This document shows, in pieces, positions 8,361-18,732 of a stretch of DNA of 64,000 nucleotides. Position 1 is the first letter of the stretch; every line of letters begins with the position of its first letter. Both the position numbers and the translations under genes were made by a program. Below the pieces are notes generated by a model, which saw only the letters and a program-made list of their open reading frames with translations, did no database searches and was not told where the DNA came from. Source of the stretch: an uncultured Bacteroidales bacterium (GTDB lineage Bacteria > Bacteroidota > Bacteroidia > Bacteroidales > ML635J-15); contig CAJOIT010000001.1 in assembly GCA_905234755.1 (NCBI GenBank), forward strand, positions 62,001 to 126,000, in the 5' to 3' direction.

Positions 8361-11300
8361 TTATTTCAACAGCATTATGTTTCCTTTCTTCGTCCTAGTG
8401 CTTCCATCGTACATTTCTGCCTCGACATAATAGGAATATGTATCCATGTTTTGCACCTTTCCGCCAATCGTACCGTCCCAGCCTGTATGCAGGTCGTTTG
8501 AGAAGAAAACCTCTTCGCCCCAACGGTTAAAAATACGGAATTGCAGCAGTCGCTTTATGCCAAGCCCGCGCACATACACTATGCTATTCTCATCCTCGCT
8601 CAGTGGCGTGAACGCTCCCGGGACATCAAGAGTGTACTTAATGTCAACATCCACATGAATGTCGATGGTCTTTTCGTAGCATCCGAGCGTATCTTTCAGG
8701 ATAAGTGTGAAATCGGTATTTTCGAGAGGATAAAGCAACAAAGTGTCGCAATTCCCTGCAAAAGCATATTCCGCAGGCGAAATGTAGCAGTTGAGCGGTT
8801 CCATGTCGGAAAATACAAATGCAGTAGCCGTATCACCAATATTTATGGACAGCAACTGCTCATAAACTCCTGCATCAAAATCTTGAAGCACATCAACCAT
8901 GACTGAATCCAAAACCATACACTTTTTTTCACTAAACGCAGAAACATAATAAATGGTTGCTTCGTTTGGAGAAATAATTTGACTTTGTGTACTATCATTG
9001 ATAGGAAAATGCCAGTAGTAGGTATTCCCGCCAAGTGCAGAAATATGAGCCTCACCGCCTTTGCAAATCAAAGTGTCGCCAATGGTATGTACATCTGGAT
9101 TACGGTAAACCAAGTATTCATGCGAAATGCTGTCGATGCATCCAAGAGAATCGGTAATTGCAAGCGAAACCACATATAGCGAGTCCAGCTGCGTTGATGA
9201 ATTTGTCCACTGCACCATGCCATCAGCGTATGGTTCGCCGTTCACATACCAGCGTTGTTCTGCTTCATAGGTTCCCGAATATGCCAGATTTCCTTCCAAC
9301 GGCGAGCACGAGCCTTCAACGATTGCAGTGCCGTTCAAGTCCAACAGGCTAAAGTCGGAATTAATCCTATACACATAAACTTGTTCGGTCAGGTCAATCA
9401 TGCAGTTGCCGTTTCGTATGGAAAGAGTTACGGGGAAATATCCCGATGCGGGAACATAGCCGTATTGGTGCGTAACTTCTTCTGTATAATAGTTGTATCC
9501 GCCACCCACAACCCATACGAAACTTTCAACATCAACGGCATTGGTCATAGCGAAATGCACTTCGCCACCAGCGCAAACTATAGTGTCGCTCAGCGAAATA
9601 TCCGCTTCCGGACCAGTAATCGCCACATTGTGCGACATTGATGCACTGCAACCTCCGTGTGTAGAAACTTCAAGTCCAATCGTATATTGACCTGGAGCGG
9701 TATATAGGTACTGCGGATTTGCCACATGTATGGCATCACCATTGCCCATGTCCCAGTTGTAGATTATTGGGACATTCTCTGGTTCGACTGTCACAATTGA
9801 ATGTATTGTCGGACTTACTGGATAGCAGTTGTATGCCGTACTGTCGATGGTAAAGTCTGCCGACACGATATTTTCAATATATATATCCCCTTCATGCGAA
9901 GCCGTATCGCTACAAACTGCGCCATTTTCGCCTCGCACCGAAACTATATGTCTAAATGAATAGTTTCCGGCTTGTTCGTACAAGTGTGTGATTGAACTTC
10001 CTGTTCCCGAAATTGTTGTGCCGTCACCAAAATCCCATTCGTGCCAGATTGAATTGTCCGACTCGCTGGACACAAAAGTCTGTACTGTACCAAGGCACAC
10101 CTCTCGTGTGTAAACAACGAGAGAGGATGGGAAATTAAGGACTTTCACCCTATTGCGGAATGTTTCCGAATACTGACAGCCATGCCATGTCATTATGCTT
10201 AGTGAAACATCGTAAATGCCTGCTTCATAAAAGGTGTGGGTTACATTCTCTCCCGTCACGCTTCCTGTGCCGTCTCCGAAATTCCATGTGGCGGAATATA
10301 TTGCATCATCGGTATTGGTAATGTTATGGAACTCGAATGTGGCTGGATTGCAACCTACGACAAGATTTGTCGGTGATATGCTCGAATGTGGGTCAACCAC
10401 ATACAACTGCTTGGTAAATACCGAAATACAGCCGTCATGCTGGCGAGCGTATGCAACAACCTCGTAGTTGCCACCGCTGTCGTAAGTATGTCGCGAGTCG
10501 GTGATTCCGTTGATTTGAATCCATTCAAGCTGGTCGGGAGATAGTCCGTTGCCTTCCCAGTCAAAAGCTACTTCGGCAAAGGCTGGCGCATTAATCACAA
10601 CTGCTGTGAGCGGGTTCCCGAGGCAGAGTGTGTCGGTTGAAATTTCCCAGTAAAATGTGGGAGGTTTTATGTCGCAAATAATCTCCTGTACGAATTCACA
10701 ATCCGACCCGTTGTTGTGGGCGATAAGTCTGCAATGGTATTTGCCGTAGTCGGGAAATACAACCGAAATAGAATCGGCAGTGGAATGAGGAACATTCATG
10801 TAGATGTTGTTATTGTCATTATTCCAAATCAGCCATTCCCAATAATCTGCGCCAAGATTTTCGGTCAGATAGAATGAGTATGCAAAAGGAGCGGAGCAAT
10901 TGGAGTACGAAGCAAGGTGTACGATGGGCGGTTTCACATAAACGCTGTCCCATTGTTGCACTGGCGACAGGCAGTTGCGGTACTCTATCGTGAAACCTAC
11001 ATTGTTCCAGCCTGTGTCAACCTTGAAATGGTATGTAGTATATTCAGCACCTGAATTTACATCCCACGACATGCTACCTGCGCTAATTACGAAGAAGTAG
11101 TTGTAGTCTGTAGAATTTCCATACATTGAATTGTAAAGATATACTGTGTCTGTTGGGCAAAGCGTATCGCCGGGGATAAAGTTGTACATGACATCAGTTA
11201 CACCAAAATGTTCCGGTGTAACCTGAGTTCCTGTAATTATACTTGCTAGTGGTCGCTCGTGCAGTTGGCTTGTGGCAGTACAGCCCAATGTGTCGGTAAT

Positions 11301-12836
11301 GGTGAGTGTTGGATAGAATATGTCAAATTCGGAGTACACATGTTCTACTGATGATGTGGTAGTGTGTGTGGATGTACCATCGCCGAAATCCCAGTAGAAA
11401 TCCACAACTGCAGAATTGCTTGTATATTCGGGGTCGTTGTAGAAACCTACGGTTGCAGGTACGCATCCGCCAGCAGTAGTGGAATGAAGTTCTGCATCGG
11501 GTTGGTTGACTACTATTTCCTGTCCCGTAAATCTCGACACGCATCCACCGGGAGATGTAACCGTAAGTGTTGGTGTAAATCTGCCGTTTTCCGAATATGA
11601 ATGCATCGAAATGTCGTCAAAGCCAATGTATGTGTCACCGAAATTGTAGGAATATGTAAGGTTTTCGCCAACGGATGTGCTAATAAACCTCACCTCGAAA
11701 GGATAGGTGCATGAAAACAAGTCCTCGGGTTCGGTGCGGAAAGATGCGTGAACATCAACAACATCTACATTGAAAACCTGAGTTTGTCGGCATGGACCAT
11801 TGGGGTCAACCGTGAACTCCACAGTGTAGTTTCCTACTTGTGAATAAGAGTGGCTTGCTTCGCTTCCCTGTTGAGCAGGCGTACCATCTCCAAAATTCCA
11901 GGAGCAAGTTATATCGTCGTTCACATCACTGCGGAAAGTTGATGGCGTATTGAGGCACATTTCTGATGGTACTGTGCAGGTTGGCGTCAGTGTTCCAATT
12001 ACTACCATGTTGTTTTTGCGTACTATCTCCTTACAACCATACGAATCTATCACTGTGAGCATTACATTGTAACTGCCTGTATTTTCGTATGTATGAGAAG
12101 GATTCTCATCGTTGCTTTCCGAGCCATCTCCAAAATTCCAAGTTGCCGTGTATGGTCCGCCAAGTCCTGCATCGGTAGATATTTCCGAAGTGAAATCGAC
12201 TTCGTGCGGAGCCACGCACCATTGTGCATTGTTTGCACTAATTGACACTTCTGGTCGTCTCGAGAGTGTGAGCATCTGGGAGTGATATTCATCACGGCAT
12301 CCGTTGGCATCGGTAACTTCTAGCGAAACCGTATATACGCCAGGGGATGTGTATTGATGCCTTCTGTTGTTTCCTTGTGCCGAAACTCCGTCACCAAAAT
12401 ACCATAGCCAGTTTGTTATTTCGGCATCGCCTTCGATTGCTTCACTGCGAAATGCAACTACTTTTGGCACACAGCCTATAATGGCGCTGTCGTTGAATGA
12501 TGCCGTTGGTCCGTTGAATACAACAATTTCGCGTAAGTCGGTGGCAGTCTGTCCGCCACTTGATGCCGTGACGGAAATTGTGTACCGTCCTGGATTGAGA
12601 TAGGAAAAAGTAGGCTCTGCAAGTACCGACACATCACCATTCCCCGATGACCATGAATACGACACTTCGCCCGTTGCACCTGTCACATCGCATCCGAAAG
12701 TTAGAATCTGCGGTGCACAGCCCTCGAAACTGCCGGTTATCGAAACCGATAACTGGGCTACTGCAGTAAAATGCAACAGGATGGCAAATAGTAATAACGG
12801 TATGTATTTTAATATCTTGAGAATATCTCTTTTCAT
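8361..12836 (-). CDS. Giant PKD-repeat surface protein with T9SS type B sorting domain (copy 2)
   Basis: This is the middle paralogue, 1,491 residues from the ATG at 12836. A TTG 39 bases upstream would add 13 residues ahead of a complete signal peptide and is rejected. The signal peptide (MKRDILKILKY to VAQ) is followed by a first domain starting QLSVSITG, closely similar to the other two copies. PKD turn motifs include WSSGNGD, WYFGDG, WNFGDG (three times), WDFGDG (twice) and WDMGNGD. The central LYNSMY module is conserved. The type B C-terminal domain is almost identical to copy 1 (LDVPGAFTPL, RGLGIKRLLQFRIFNRWGEE, TYSYYVEAEMYDGS). Secretion by the T9SS with help from a PorP/SprF-type partner is inferred from SprB/SprF in Flavobacterium johnsoniae. 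The binding target is unknown. Confidence 0.9.
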   Translation of the reverse strand: MKRDILKILKYIPLLLFAILLHFTAVAQLSVSITGSFEGCAPQILTFGCDVTGATGEVSYSWSSGNGDVSVLAEPTFSYLNPGRYTISVTASSGGQTATDLREIVVFNGPTASFNDSAIIGCVPKVVAFRSEAIEGDAEITNWLWYFGDGVSAQGNNRRHQYTSPGVYTVSLEVTDANGCRDEYHSQMLTLSRRPEVSISANNAQWCVAPHEVDFTSEISTDAGLGGPYTATWNFGDGSESNDENPSHTYENTGSYNVMLTVIDSYGCKEIVRKNNMVVIGTLTPTCTVPSEMCLNTPSTFRSDVNDDITCSWNFGDGTPAQQGSEASHSYSQVGNYTVEFTVDPNGPCRQTQVFNVDVVDVHASFRTEPEDLFSCTYPFEVRFISTSVGENLTYSYNFGDTYIGFDDISMHSYSENGRFTPTLTVTSPGGCVSRFTGQEIVVNQPDAELHSTTAGGCVPATVGFYNDPEYTSNSAVVDFYWDFGDGTSTHTTTSSVEHVYSEFDIFYPTLTITDTLGCTATSQLHERPLASIITGTQVTPEHFGVTDVMYNFIPGDTLCPTDTVYLYNSMYGNSTDYNYFFVISAGSMSWDVNSGAEYTTYHFKVDTGWNNVGFTIEYRNCLSPVQQWDSVYVKPPIVHLASYSNCSAPFAYSFYLTENLGADYWEWLIWNNDNNNIYMNVPHSTADSISVVFPDYGKYHCRLIAHNNGSDCEFVQEIICDIKPPTFYWEISTDTLCLGNPLTAVVINAPAFAEVAFDWEGNGLSPDQLEWIQINGITDSRHTYDSGGNYEVVAYARQHDGCISVFTKQLYVVDPHSSISPTNLVVGCNPATFEFHNITNTDDAIYSATWNFGDGTGSVTGENVTHTFYEAGIYDVSLSIMTWHGCQYSETFRNRVKVLNFPSSLVVYTREVCLGTVQTFVSSESDNSIWHEWDFGDGTTISGTGSSITHLYEQAGNYSFRHIVSVRGENGAVCSDTASHEGDIYIENIVSADFTIDSTAYNCYPVSPTIHSIVTVEPENVPIIYNWDMGNGDAIHVANPQYLYTAPGQYTIGLEVSTHGGCSASMSHNVAITGPEADISLSDTIVCAGGEVHFAMTNAVDVESFVWVVGGGYNYYTEEVTHQYGYVPASGYFPVTLSIRNGNCMIDLTEQVYVYRINSDFSLLDLNGTAIVEGSCSPLEGNLAYSGTYEAEQRWYVNGEPYADGMVQWTNSSTQLDSLYVVSLAITDSLGCIDSISHEYLVYRNPDVHTIGDTLICKGGEAHISALGGNTYYWHFPINDSTQSQIISPNEATIYYVSAFSEKKCMVLDSVMVDVLQDFDAGVYEQLLSINIGDTATAFVFSDMEPLNCYISPAEYAFAGNCDTLLLYPLENTDFTLILKDTLGCYEKTIDIHVDVDIKYTLDVPGAFTPLSEDENSIVYVRGLGIKRLLQFRIFNRWGEEVFFSNDLHTGWDGTIGGKVQNMDTYSYYVEAEMYDGSTRTKKGNIMLLK

Positions 12837-13013
12837 GTCACGATATTTTACAATATATAATAGTATGACAACCAAAAATACATTTTCGTTGCCTGAAGAA
12901 AATGTATTTAACTATAATTTAACATAATTTTAAGAACTGGGTCTGTTCTGTATGACATCCGTTTTTTGAACCTTTAGCTCGGTGTAAGCCAACCTAGAAA
13001 CAGCGCTGCGTAT

Positions 13014-13029
13014 AAACGGGCGCAAGCCC
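13014..13029 (+). repeat. 16-bp dispersed repeat AAACGGGCGCAAGCCC
   Basis: These 16 bases, preceded by AGAAACAGCG, lie in the 196-bp spacer between PKD copies 2 and 3. The exact reverse complement occurs at 28435-28450 in an unrelated spacer, again next to AGAAAC-type units. Confidence 0.6.
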
Positions 13030-13032
13030 ACA

Positions 13033-16000
13033 CTATCGTATTAGCATAATGTTGCCTTTCTTGCTTTGTATGCTTCCGTCGAACATTTCTGCTTCAACAT
13101 AATAAGAATAGGTGTCGCTATTTTGTACCTTTCCGTTTACAGTTCCGTCCCAGCCAGTTTGCAGGTCGTCGGTAAAGAAAACTTCTTCGCCCCAGCGGTT
13201 GTAGATGCGGAACTGCAACAATTGCTTTATGCCAAGTCCCCGTGCATAAACTATATTGTTGCCGTCGTCTTCGCTAAGTGGAGTGAATGCTCCCGGTACA
13301 TCAAGTGTAAATATCTTTTCTACATCAATATGTATGTCGAACTTGTGGTCCGGGCATATTGTAGTATCTTTCATGACAAGCACATAGTCGGTGCTTTCCT
13401 CGGGGAAGAATACAATTGTGTCGCAACCGCTCATTGTGAGGCTTTCCTCGGGCGTAATGTAGCACTGGATTGCATCGTTGTCGTATGTAATTAATGCTAT
13501 TGCCGTATCGCCCATGTTTATCCTGAAATATTCGTCAGACAATGAAATGTCGTATATTGGAATAACTGTTACCGTTATCGAATCGGCTATGCTACATTTG
13601 TTTTCGGTGTATGCATTGACATGGTAAACGGTTGATTCTTCGGGGATAACACTCTGATTGGGAAGACTGTCGGCAATTGGGTCTTCCCAGTAGTATGCAT
13701 ACGCATCCATCGCCGACATGTTTACCGTGTCACCGTAGCAGATGGTTGTGTCGTTGCTTACACGGAGCGTTGGCAGATGGTAAACATAGTAGTGGTGTGA
13801 TATGCTGTCGGTACATCCGAGCGTATCGGTGGCAAAAATCTTGACAGTGAACAGGGTGTCTGTCTGAACGGAGTTATTTTGCCAGTTTACATTATTCCCT
13901 GTATGCTGGTTTCCATTGACAGACCATTGCAGGGTGCAGTCGTCGGGATATTCGTGAGCCAATGTGCCGACCAAAGGCGAGCATGCACCACCGTCATATT
14001 CTATAAGATTGCCGTCTGTATCGGCAAGGGTGAAGTCGCCACGAAGCCTATAAACAAAGATTCTTTCGGTCAAGTCAATCTTGCAGTTGCCTTGATGTAT
14101 TGACAAGGTCACAGGGAAGTATCCCGATTCTGGAACATAGTCGTACTGGTGAGTGACCTCGGGTGTGTAGTAGTTGTATCCACCGCCGACTACCCATACC
14201 ATGCTGTCCACATTGCTTGCATTAATCATCGACATGCTTATTATTCCGCCGGCGCATACAATGGTGTCGCTTAATCTAATGTCGGCGACTGGTCCTGTTA
14301 TTTCTATGGCGTGACTTGCTGAAGCAGAGCATCCGGCTGGAGTTGTTGCTTGCAACGATATGTTGTAAGTGCCAGGAGCGTGATACAGGTATTGTGGGTT
14401 AGGCACATGTATGCCCTGCTCGTTGTTGCCCATGTCCCAATTGTATTCTACATTTATGTTGTCGGGAGCGAACTGTACATGGCTTTGTATGTTTGGACTT
14501 ACTGGGTAGCACGAGAAAAATGTGCTGTCCAGTTCAAAGTCTGCCGATATGCTCTCAATCGTCATTGCATTTTCGTACCTTGCGGTATCGTTGCACGACA
14601 TACTGCCTTCTTCGCCACCCGAAACTATATGCGTAATGGTGTAGTTGCCAGCCTGTTCGTATTGATGGCTGACAACGCTGTGATTTCCGTCCAGTTGTGT
14701 TCCATCGCCAAAGTCCCATTCGTGCCATATTGAGTTGTCGTTGTCTGCGGCTGTAAATGTACTGCCTTCGCCTAGGCATATATTGCTGGCACCGAATGTA
14801 ACATCTGCATTTAAAGCATCGATTACCCGTATCCTGTTGGAATATATCTTGGAGAATTTACAGCCGTGCTCAGTGGATATACGCATTGTAATTCTATATG
14901 TGCCGACAGATGTATAAGTGTGTTCCAATGGCACATTGGGCGTATAAGTGGTGTCCATGGGCGAGCCATCGCCAAAGTCCCATGCTATGTAATATAGCGG
15001 GTCCATTGTTTCCGGTACTGCCTGAAACTCGAATGTCGCAGGGACGCATCCGGTTGCAAGGCTTTCGGGCACCATGTGAGCTCTTGCACTGACAACATAA
15101 ATGTTCTTTGTGAAAATTGATACGCAACCGTCTGATTGACGAGCATAAACCGTTACATTGTAGTTTCCGCTGTCGACATATTGGTATAATTCCGATTGCA
15201 TTCCCGGGGAAACGGGAATCCACTCAAGGTCGTCGTATGAAACGCTTTCGCCTGTCCAGTTGTATGCCACTTCGTTGTATGCTGCAGCCTCGGCTATGTT
15301 GATGGAAATTCTGTTTCCCGTGCAGATGGTGTCGCGCGAAAGCGACCATGACATTACTGGTTCTACGATTTCGCTGGTTACAGTATTCTCGTATTCGCAT
15401 TGACCGAAGTCGTTGTTGTATGCCACAATCTTGCATTCGTATCTGCCGTATGACTGGTATGTTATATCAATGGAATCGACGGTAGAATGTTCGACATGCT
15501 GTATTACTGTTCCTGTTTCAAGGTCAGTAATGGTCCAGTCCCAATAATCGGCTCCGATATTTTTATTTATTTTATATGTGTAGTCAAGAGGTGACTGGCA
15601 GTCGGATATAGACCTTATCTTTACGATTGGAGGCGCTACATATATGCTGTCCCACCATAGCGTATCGGATTTGCACTGGTTGTAGTCGACTCTCAGTCCG
15701 ATGTATGCCCAGCCAGTATCTTGTTCAAAAGAGTATTGGTGGTATGTTTCGCTGCTCTGTTCCTCGAAAGGATTGTCGTTCATGTTTATTATGAAGGTAT
15801 AGTCGAGGGTGTCGTGGTCCTCGTACATGGAATTGTAAAGGTATATGGTATCCGATGCGCAAATGTTGGCTCTGGGAATATAATTATGCAGGGAATCCAT
15901 GGCGCCAAACTCTTCTGGTAATATCTGGTATCCAGTCGATATTTCTGGTCCTTCCCTTGTGGCCGTGCAGCCGTTCTGGTCGGTAACGGTAAGGGTTGGC

Positions 16001-17496
16001 GTAAATGTTCCAAGGTTGTATATATGTTCACTTGTAGGAGTTGTGGTGTGTATAGATGAACCGTCGCCGTACTCCCAGAAATAATCGGTAATGATGTCGT
16101 TGTCGGGACCCCCGTTGGTTAGTTCTACTGTAAGTGGCCAGCATCCGCCGTCCTCCGATGCGCTGATAGTGACGATAGGTTCGTGAACAACGATAGTTGG
16201 TCCTGTAAATTGTGATGAGCATCCTGTCGGAGATGTTACTGTGAGGGTAGGGGTGAATTCACCGTTCTGCATATATGAATGCGACATGTTAGCCTCGTTT
16301 CCAGGTCGTTGGTCGCCAAAATTGTAGAAGTATGAAAGGTCGGAACCTACGGATGTGCTGATGAATTGTACCTCAAATGGATATGTACACGAGAACAAAT
16401 CTGTAGGAACGGTGCGGAACGATGCTTCAACGCGCACAACCTCTACTGTAAATGACCTTACCTGACGGCATGGGCCGTTTGGATCTACCGTAAATGTAAC
16501 AGGATATGTGCCAGCTTGCGAATAGCTGTGTGTAGCATTTGGACCGGGTATGTCTCCTGTGCCGTCACCGAAATTCCAGATGCTTTCGTTATCTACATTG
16601 CTTGAGAATACAGAGGTTTGGTTTACGCACATTTGCGAAGGAACGGTACATTCGGGAGAAATCATGCCTATAATTACTAGATGTGGTTCTTCAACCGTGG
16701 TACTGCAACCATATTGGTCGGATACCGTCAGCGAAACATCGAATTCGCCTGTACGCGTGTATGTGTGAGCTGGATTCTCTTGCGTGCTTGAACTTCCATC
16801 TCCGAAATTCCATTGTGTAGTGTATGTCCCGCCAAGCGCACCGTTAGTGGATATGTCGGATGTGAATGTAACTTCATGCGGGGCTACGCACCATTGTGCA
16901 TCGTGTGCTGTGAATGATACCGTTGGGGCTTTCGACAAGGTAATCATTTGTGTGACAGTCTTGTTGTCAACACATCCGTTAGCATCGGTTACTTCGAGCG
17001 AAACGGTATATACGCCGGAACTTTGGTAAGTATGTGTTGGCGATGCTTGGTTTGAGGATTGTCCGTCGCCGAAGTACCAGAGGTAACTTGTTATTTCGGC
17101 ATCGCCTTGGGTTGACTGGTTAGCAGCGACAAAGTCGTATGGTATGCAGCCTGTAATTGGAGTGTCTGAGAATCGTGCGGTAGGTACATGGAAAACAACC
17201 ACTTCGTGGCTGTCGCTTGCTGTTTGTCCACCACTTGTGATAGTAACCGAAAGTGTGTATCGTCCCGGATTGATGTACGAGAATGTTGGTGTGGGAAGTT
17301 GCGATACATCACCGTTTCCCGATGACCATGAATAAGTTACATCACCGCTTGCTCCCGAAATGTTGCATCCGAACTGCTGTATCAATGGCGGACATCCGCT
17401 GAAATTCCCTGTTATCGAAACTGAAAGTTGTGCTACAGATAATAAATGCATCGAAACCAATGCCACAACTAGTACGGTTAACTTTTTTATATTCAT
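13033..17496 (-). CDS. Giant PKD-repeat surface protein with T9SS type B sorting domain (copy 3)
   Basis: This is the promoter-proximal paralogue, 1,487 residues from the ATG at 17496 (MNIKKLTVLVVAL signal peptide ending VAQ). An ATG at 17520 and a TTG at 17532 would extend it but give a less typical signal peptide. Domains match copies 1 and 2: an N-terminal QLSVSITG domain with WSSGNGD, about eight further PKD turns (WYFGDG, WNFGDG, WEYGDG, WDFGDG, WDMGNN), the LYNSMY module, and the type B sorting domain ending IMLIR. In that tail a few residues differ from the others (YARGLGIKQ, FDGSIQSKK). It is transcribed away from the PorP/OmpA pair across a 227-bp divergent region, so the adhesins and their export partners could share control. 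Confidence 0.9.
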   Translation of the reverse strand: MNIKKLTVLVVALVSMHLLSVAQLSVSITGNFSGCPPLIQQFGCNISGASGDVTYSWSSGNGDVSQLPTPTFSYINPGRYTLSVTITSGGQTASDSHEVVVFHVPTARFSDTPITGCIPYDFVAANQSTQGDAEITSYLWYFGDGQSSNQASPTHTYQSSGVYTVSLEVTDANGCVDNKTVTQMITLSKAPTVSFTAHDAQWCVAPHEVTFTSDISTNGALGGTYTTQWNFGDGSSSTQENPAHTYTRTGEFDVSLTVSDQYGCSTTVEEPHLVIIGMISPECTVPSQMCVNQTSVFSSNVDNESIWNFGDGTGDIPGPNATHSYSQAGTYPVTFTVDPNGPCRQVRSFTVEVVRVEASFRTVPTDLFSCTYPFEVQFISTSVGSDLSYFYNFGDQRPGNEANMSHSYMQNGEFTPTLTVTSPTGCSSQFTGPTIVVHEPIVTISASEDGGCWPLTVELTNGGPDNDIITDYFWEYGDGSSIHTTTPTSEHIYNLGTFTPTLTVTDQNGCTATREGPEISTGYQILPEEFGAMDSLHNYIPRANICASDTIYLYNSMYEDHDTLDYTFIINMNDNPFEEQSSETYHQYSFEQDTGWAYIGLRVDYNQCKSDTLWWDSIYVAPPIVKIRSISDCQSPLDYTYKINKNIGADYWDWTITDLETGTVIQHVEHSTVDSIDITYQSYGRYECKIVAYNNDFGQCEYENTVTSEIVEPVMSWSLSRDTICTGNRISINIAEAAAYNEVAYNWTGESVSYDDLEWIPVSPGMQSELYQYVDSGNYNVTVYARQSDGCVSIFTKNIYVVSARAHMVPESLATGCVPATFEFQAVPETMDPLYYIAWDFGDGSPMDTTYTPNVPLEHTYTSVGTYRITMRISTEHGCKFSKIYSNRIRVIDALNADVTFGASNICLGEGSTFTAADNDNSIWHEWDFGDGTQLDGNHSVVSHQYEQAGNYTITHIVSGGEEGSMSCNDTARYENAMTIESISADFELDSTFFSCYPVSPNIQSHVQFAPDNINVEYNWDMGNNEQGIHVPNPQYLYHAPGTYNISLQATTPAGCSASASHAIEITGPVADIRLSDTIVCAGGIISMSMINASNVDSMVWVVGGGYNYYTPEVTHQYDYVPESGYFPVTLSIHQGNCKIDLTERIFVYRLRGDFTLADTDGNLIEYDGGACSPLVGTLAHEYPDDCTLQWSVNGNQHTGNNVNWQNNSVQTDTLFTVKIFATDTLGCTDSISHHYYVYHLPTLRVSNDTTICYGDTVNMSAMDAYAYYWEDPIADSLPNQSVIPEESTVYHVNAYTENKCSIADSITVTVIPIYDISLSDEYFRINMGDTAIALITYDNDAIQCYITPEESLTMSGCDTIVFFPEESTDYVLVMKDTTICPDHKFDIHIDVEKIFTLDVPGAFTPLSEDDGNNIVYARGLGIKQLLQFRIYNRWGEEVFFTDDLQTGWDGTVNGKVQNSDTYSYYVEAEMFDGSIQSKKGNIMLIR

Positions 17497-17529
17497 AAGT
17501 TTAACTGCAAAATACGACATATAATCTTG

Positions 17530-17537
17530 CAAAGGTA
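17530..17537 (-). promoter_or_regulatory. Candidate -7 box for PKD copy 3
   Basis: The complement reads TACCTTTG (TAnnTTTG), 33 bp upstream of the ATG at 17496. It lies in the AT-rich divergent region between the adhesin genes and the PorP gene. Confidence 0.4.
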
Positions 17538-17723
17538 AGATTTTTTTTGATATGTCTTAAAGAAAATTTAAAAAAAGTTTAAGATAATTTTTGCTAATGA
17601 GGCAAACAATAGTATATTTTGTGCCACTTTTTGTAGACGATGAATTTTTTATTGGCAAATTTTTCAAAAATTAATTTGCATATTATAAAAAAGTGTTAAT
17701 ATTGCAAAAAATTATTGTGGCGT

Positions 17724-18731
17724 ATGAGATATACATTGTGCTTAATTTTTATAATCATAGTCTGCCGATTTGCATGTTTCGGACAGGACATACATTTTAC
17801 GCAGTATTACGCTACACCTTTGGTATTCAATCCAGCAGCAACTGGACTTTTCGATGAAAATCTAAGACTATCAAATAACTACCGTACTCAATGGAGTGCA
17901 GTAGGCGTGCCTTATCAGACGGTATCCGTTTCCATAGATGCGCCATTCCGTTTTAGAGGAAAGTCGGGCTTGGGTGTCGGTTTCATGTTCCTGCACGACA
18001 AGTCGGGCGGAACAAAACTTACGGCAAACAAGTTCATGCTTTCGCTGTCGTATCTGTTGAGAATCAACCAGAAAAACACAATTTCGCTCGGAGTTCAAGG
18101 AGGATATGTAAACAAATATTTCACCCTTGATGGAATAACCCTTCCGAGCCAGTACAATCCCGAAACTGGTGTTTTTGATGTGACCTTGCCAAACAATGTC
18201 ACCGACATGGAAACATCTCTCGGATATGTAGATATGCATGCTGGAATTGCATACAGTGGCAAATTCCGTAAGGCAGAACCGACAATAGGACTTTCTGTAC
18301 TACACTTAAACGCTCCGCAAGAAACCTACTGCAACACCAACAGCAAACTCACACCGCGTATGTTGTTCAATGGAGAGGTAAAGGTTTTCGCGGGACAATC
18401 GTGGGCGGTAATTCCGCATATCCTTACCACATTCAACAAGAAGACAGAGGAAATGCTTTTCGGTGCATTAGTCGAGCGAGCAATACCGACAAAGTCGATA
18501 ACATCCGTATTTTTCGGTGCTAGCGGTCGTACATCGTTCTCCAACTTCGATGCGGCAATGCTTACGGCAGGACTTACATTCTACGGAATTACTGTTGGAG
18601 CAAGCTACGACATCAACCTTTCGAAACTCATGCAGGCGACAAATGCTCGCGGAGCATTTGAGATTTCGCTGATATACAAGCTGAAAATTGAAAAGAAAAA
18701 CTATATAACACTTCCTTGCGATAGATTCTAA
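17724..18731 (+). CDS. PorP/SprF family type IX secretion membrane protein
   Basis: The 335-residue product has a signal peptide ending CFGQ and the family hallmark N-terminus DIHFTQYYATPLVFNPAATG. The rest is an alternating beta-barrel pattern (SLSYLLRINQKNTISLGVQGGY and similar). PorP/SprF proteins are 14-strand outer-membrane barrels. In the Flavobacterium system SprF is needed for secretion and surface attachment of its partner SprB, which carries a type B tail. The ATG at 17724 is chosen over a TTG nine bases upstream. The gene is divergent from three type B proteins and ends one base before the OmpA gene, so it is the likely dedicated export partner of those proteins rather than necessarily the core PorP. 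That role is inferred from context. Confidence 0.88.
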   Translation: MRYTLCLIFIIIVCRFACFGQDIHFTQYYATPLVFNPAATGLFDENLRLSNNYRTQWSAVGVPYQTVSVSIDAPFRFRGKSGLGVGFMFLHDKSGGTKLTANKFMLSLSYLLRINQKNTISLGVQGGYVNKYFTLDGITLPSQYNPETGVFDVTLPNNVTDMETSLGYVDMHAGIAYSGKFRKAEPTIGLSVLHLNAPQETYCNTNSKLTPRMLFNGEVKVFAGQSWAVIPHILTTFNKKTEEMLFGALVERAIPTKSITSVFFGASGRTSFSNFDAAMLTAGLTFYGITVGASYDINLSKLMQATNARGAFEISLIYKLKIEKKNYITLPCDRF

Positions 18732-18732
18732 C

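Noticed and set aside
12837..12875. N-terminal extension of PKD copy 2 to a TTG
   Set aside because: The extra 13 residues precede a complete signal peptide. The same kind of TTG extension was rejected for several genes (17532, 3698, 30723, 62274, 51171).
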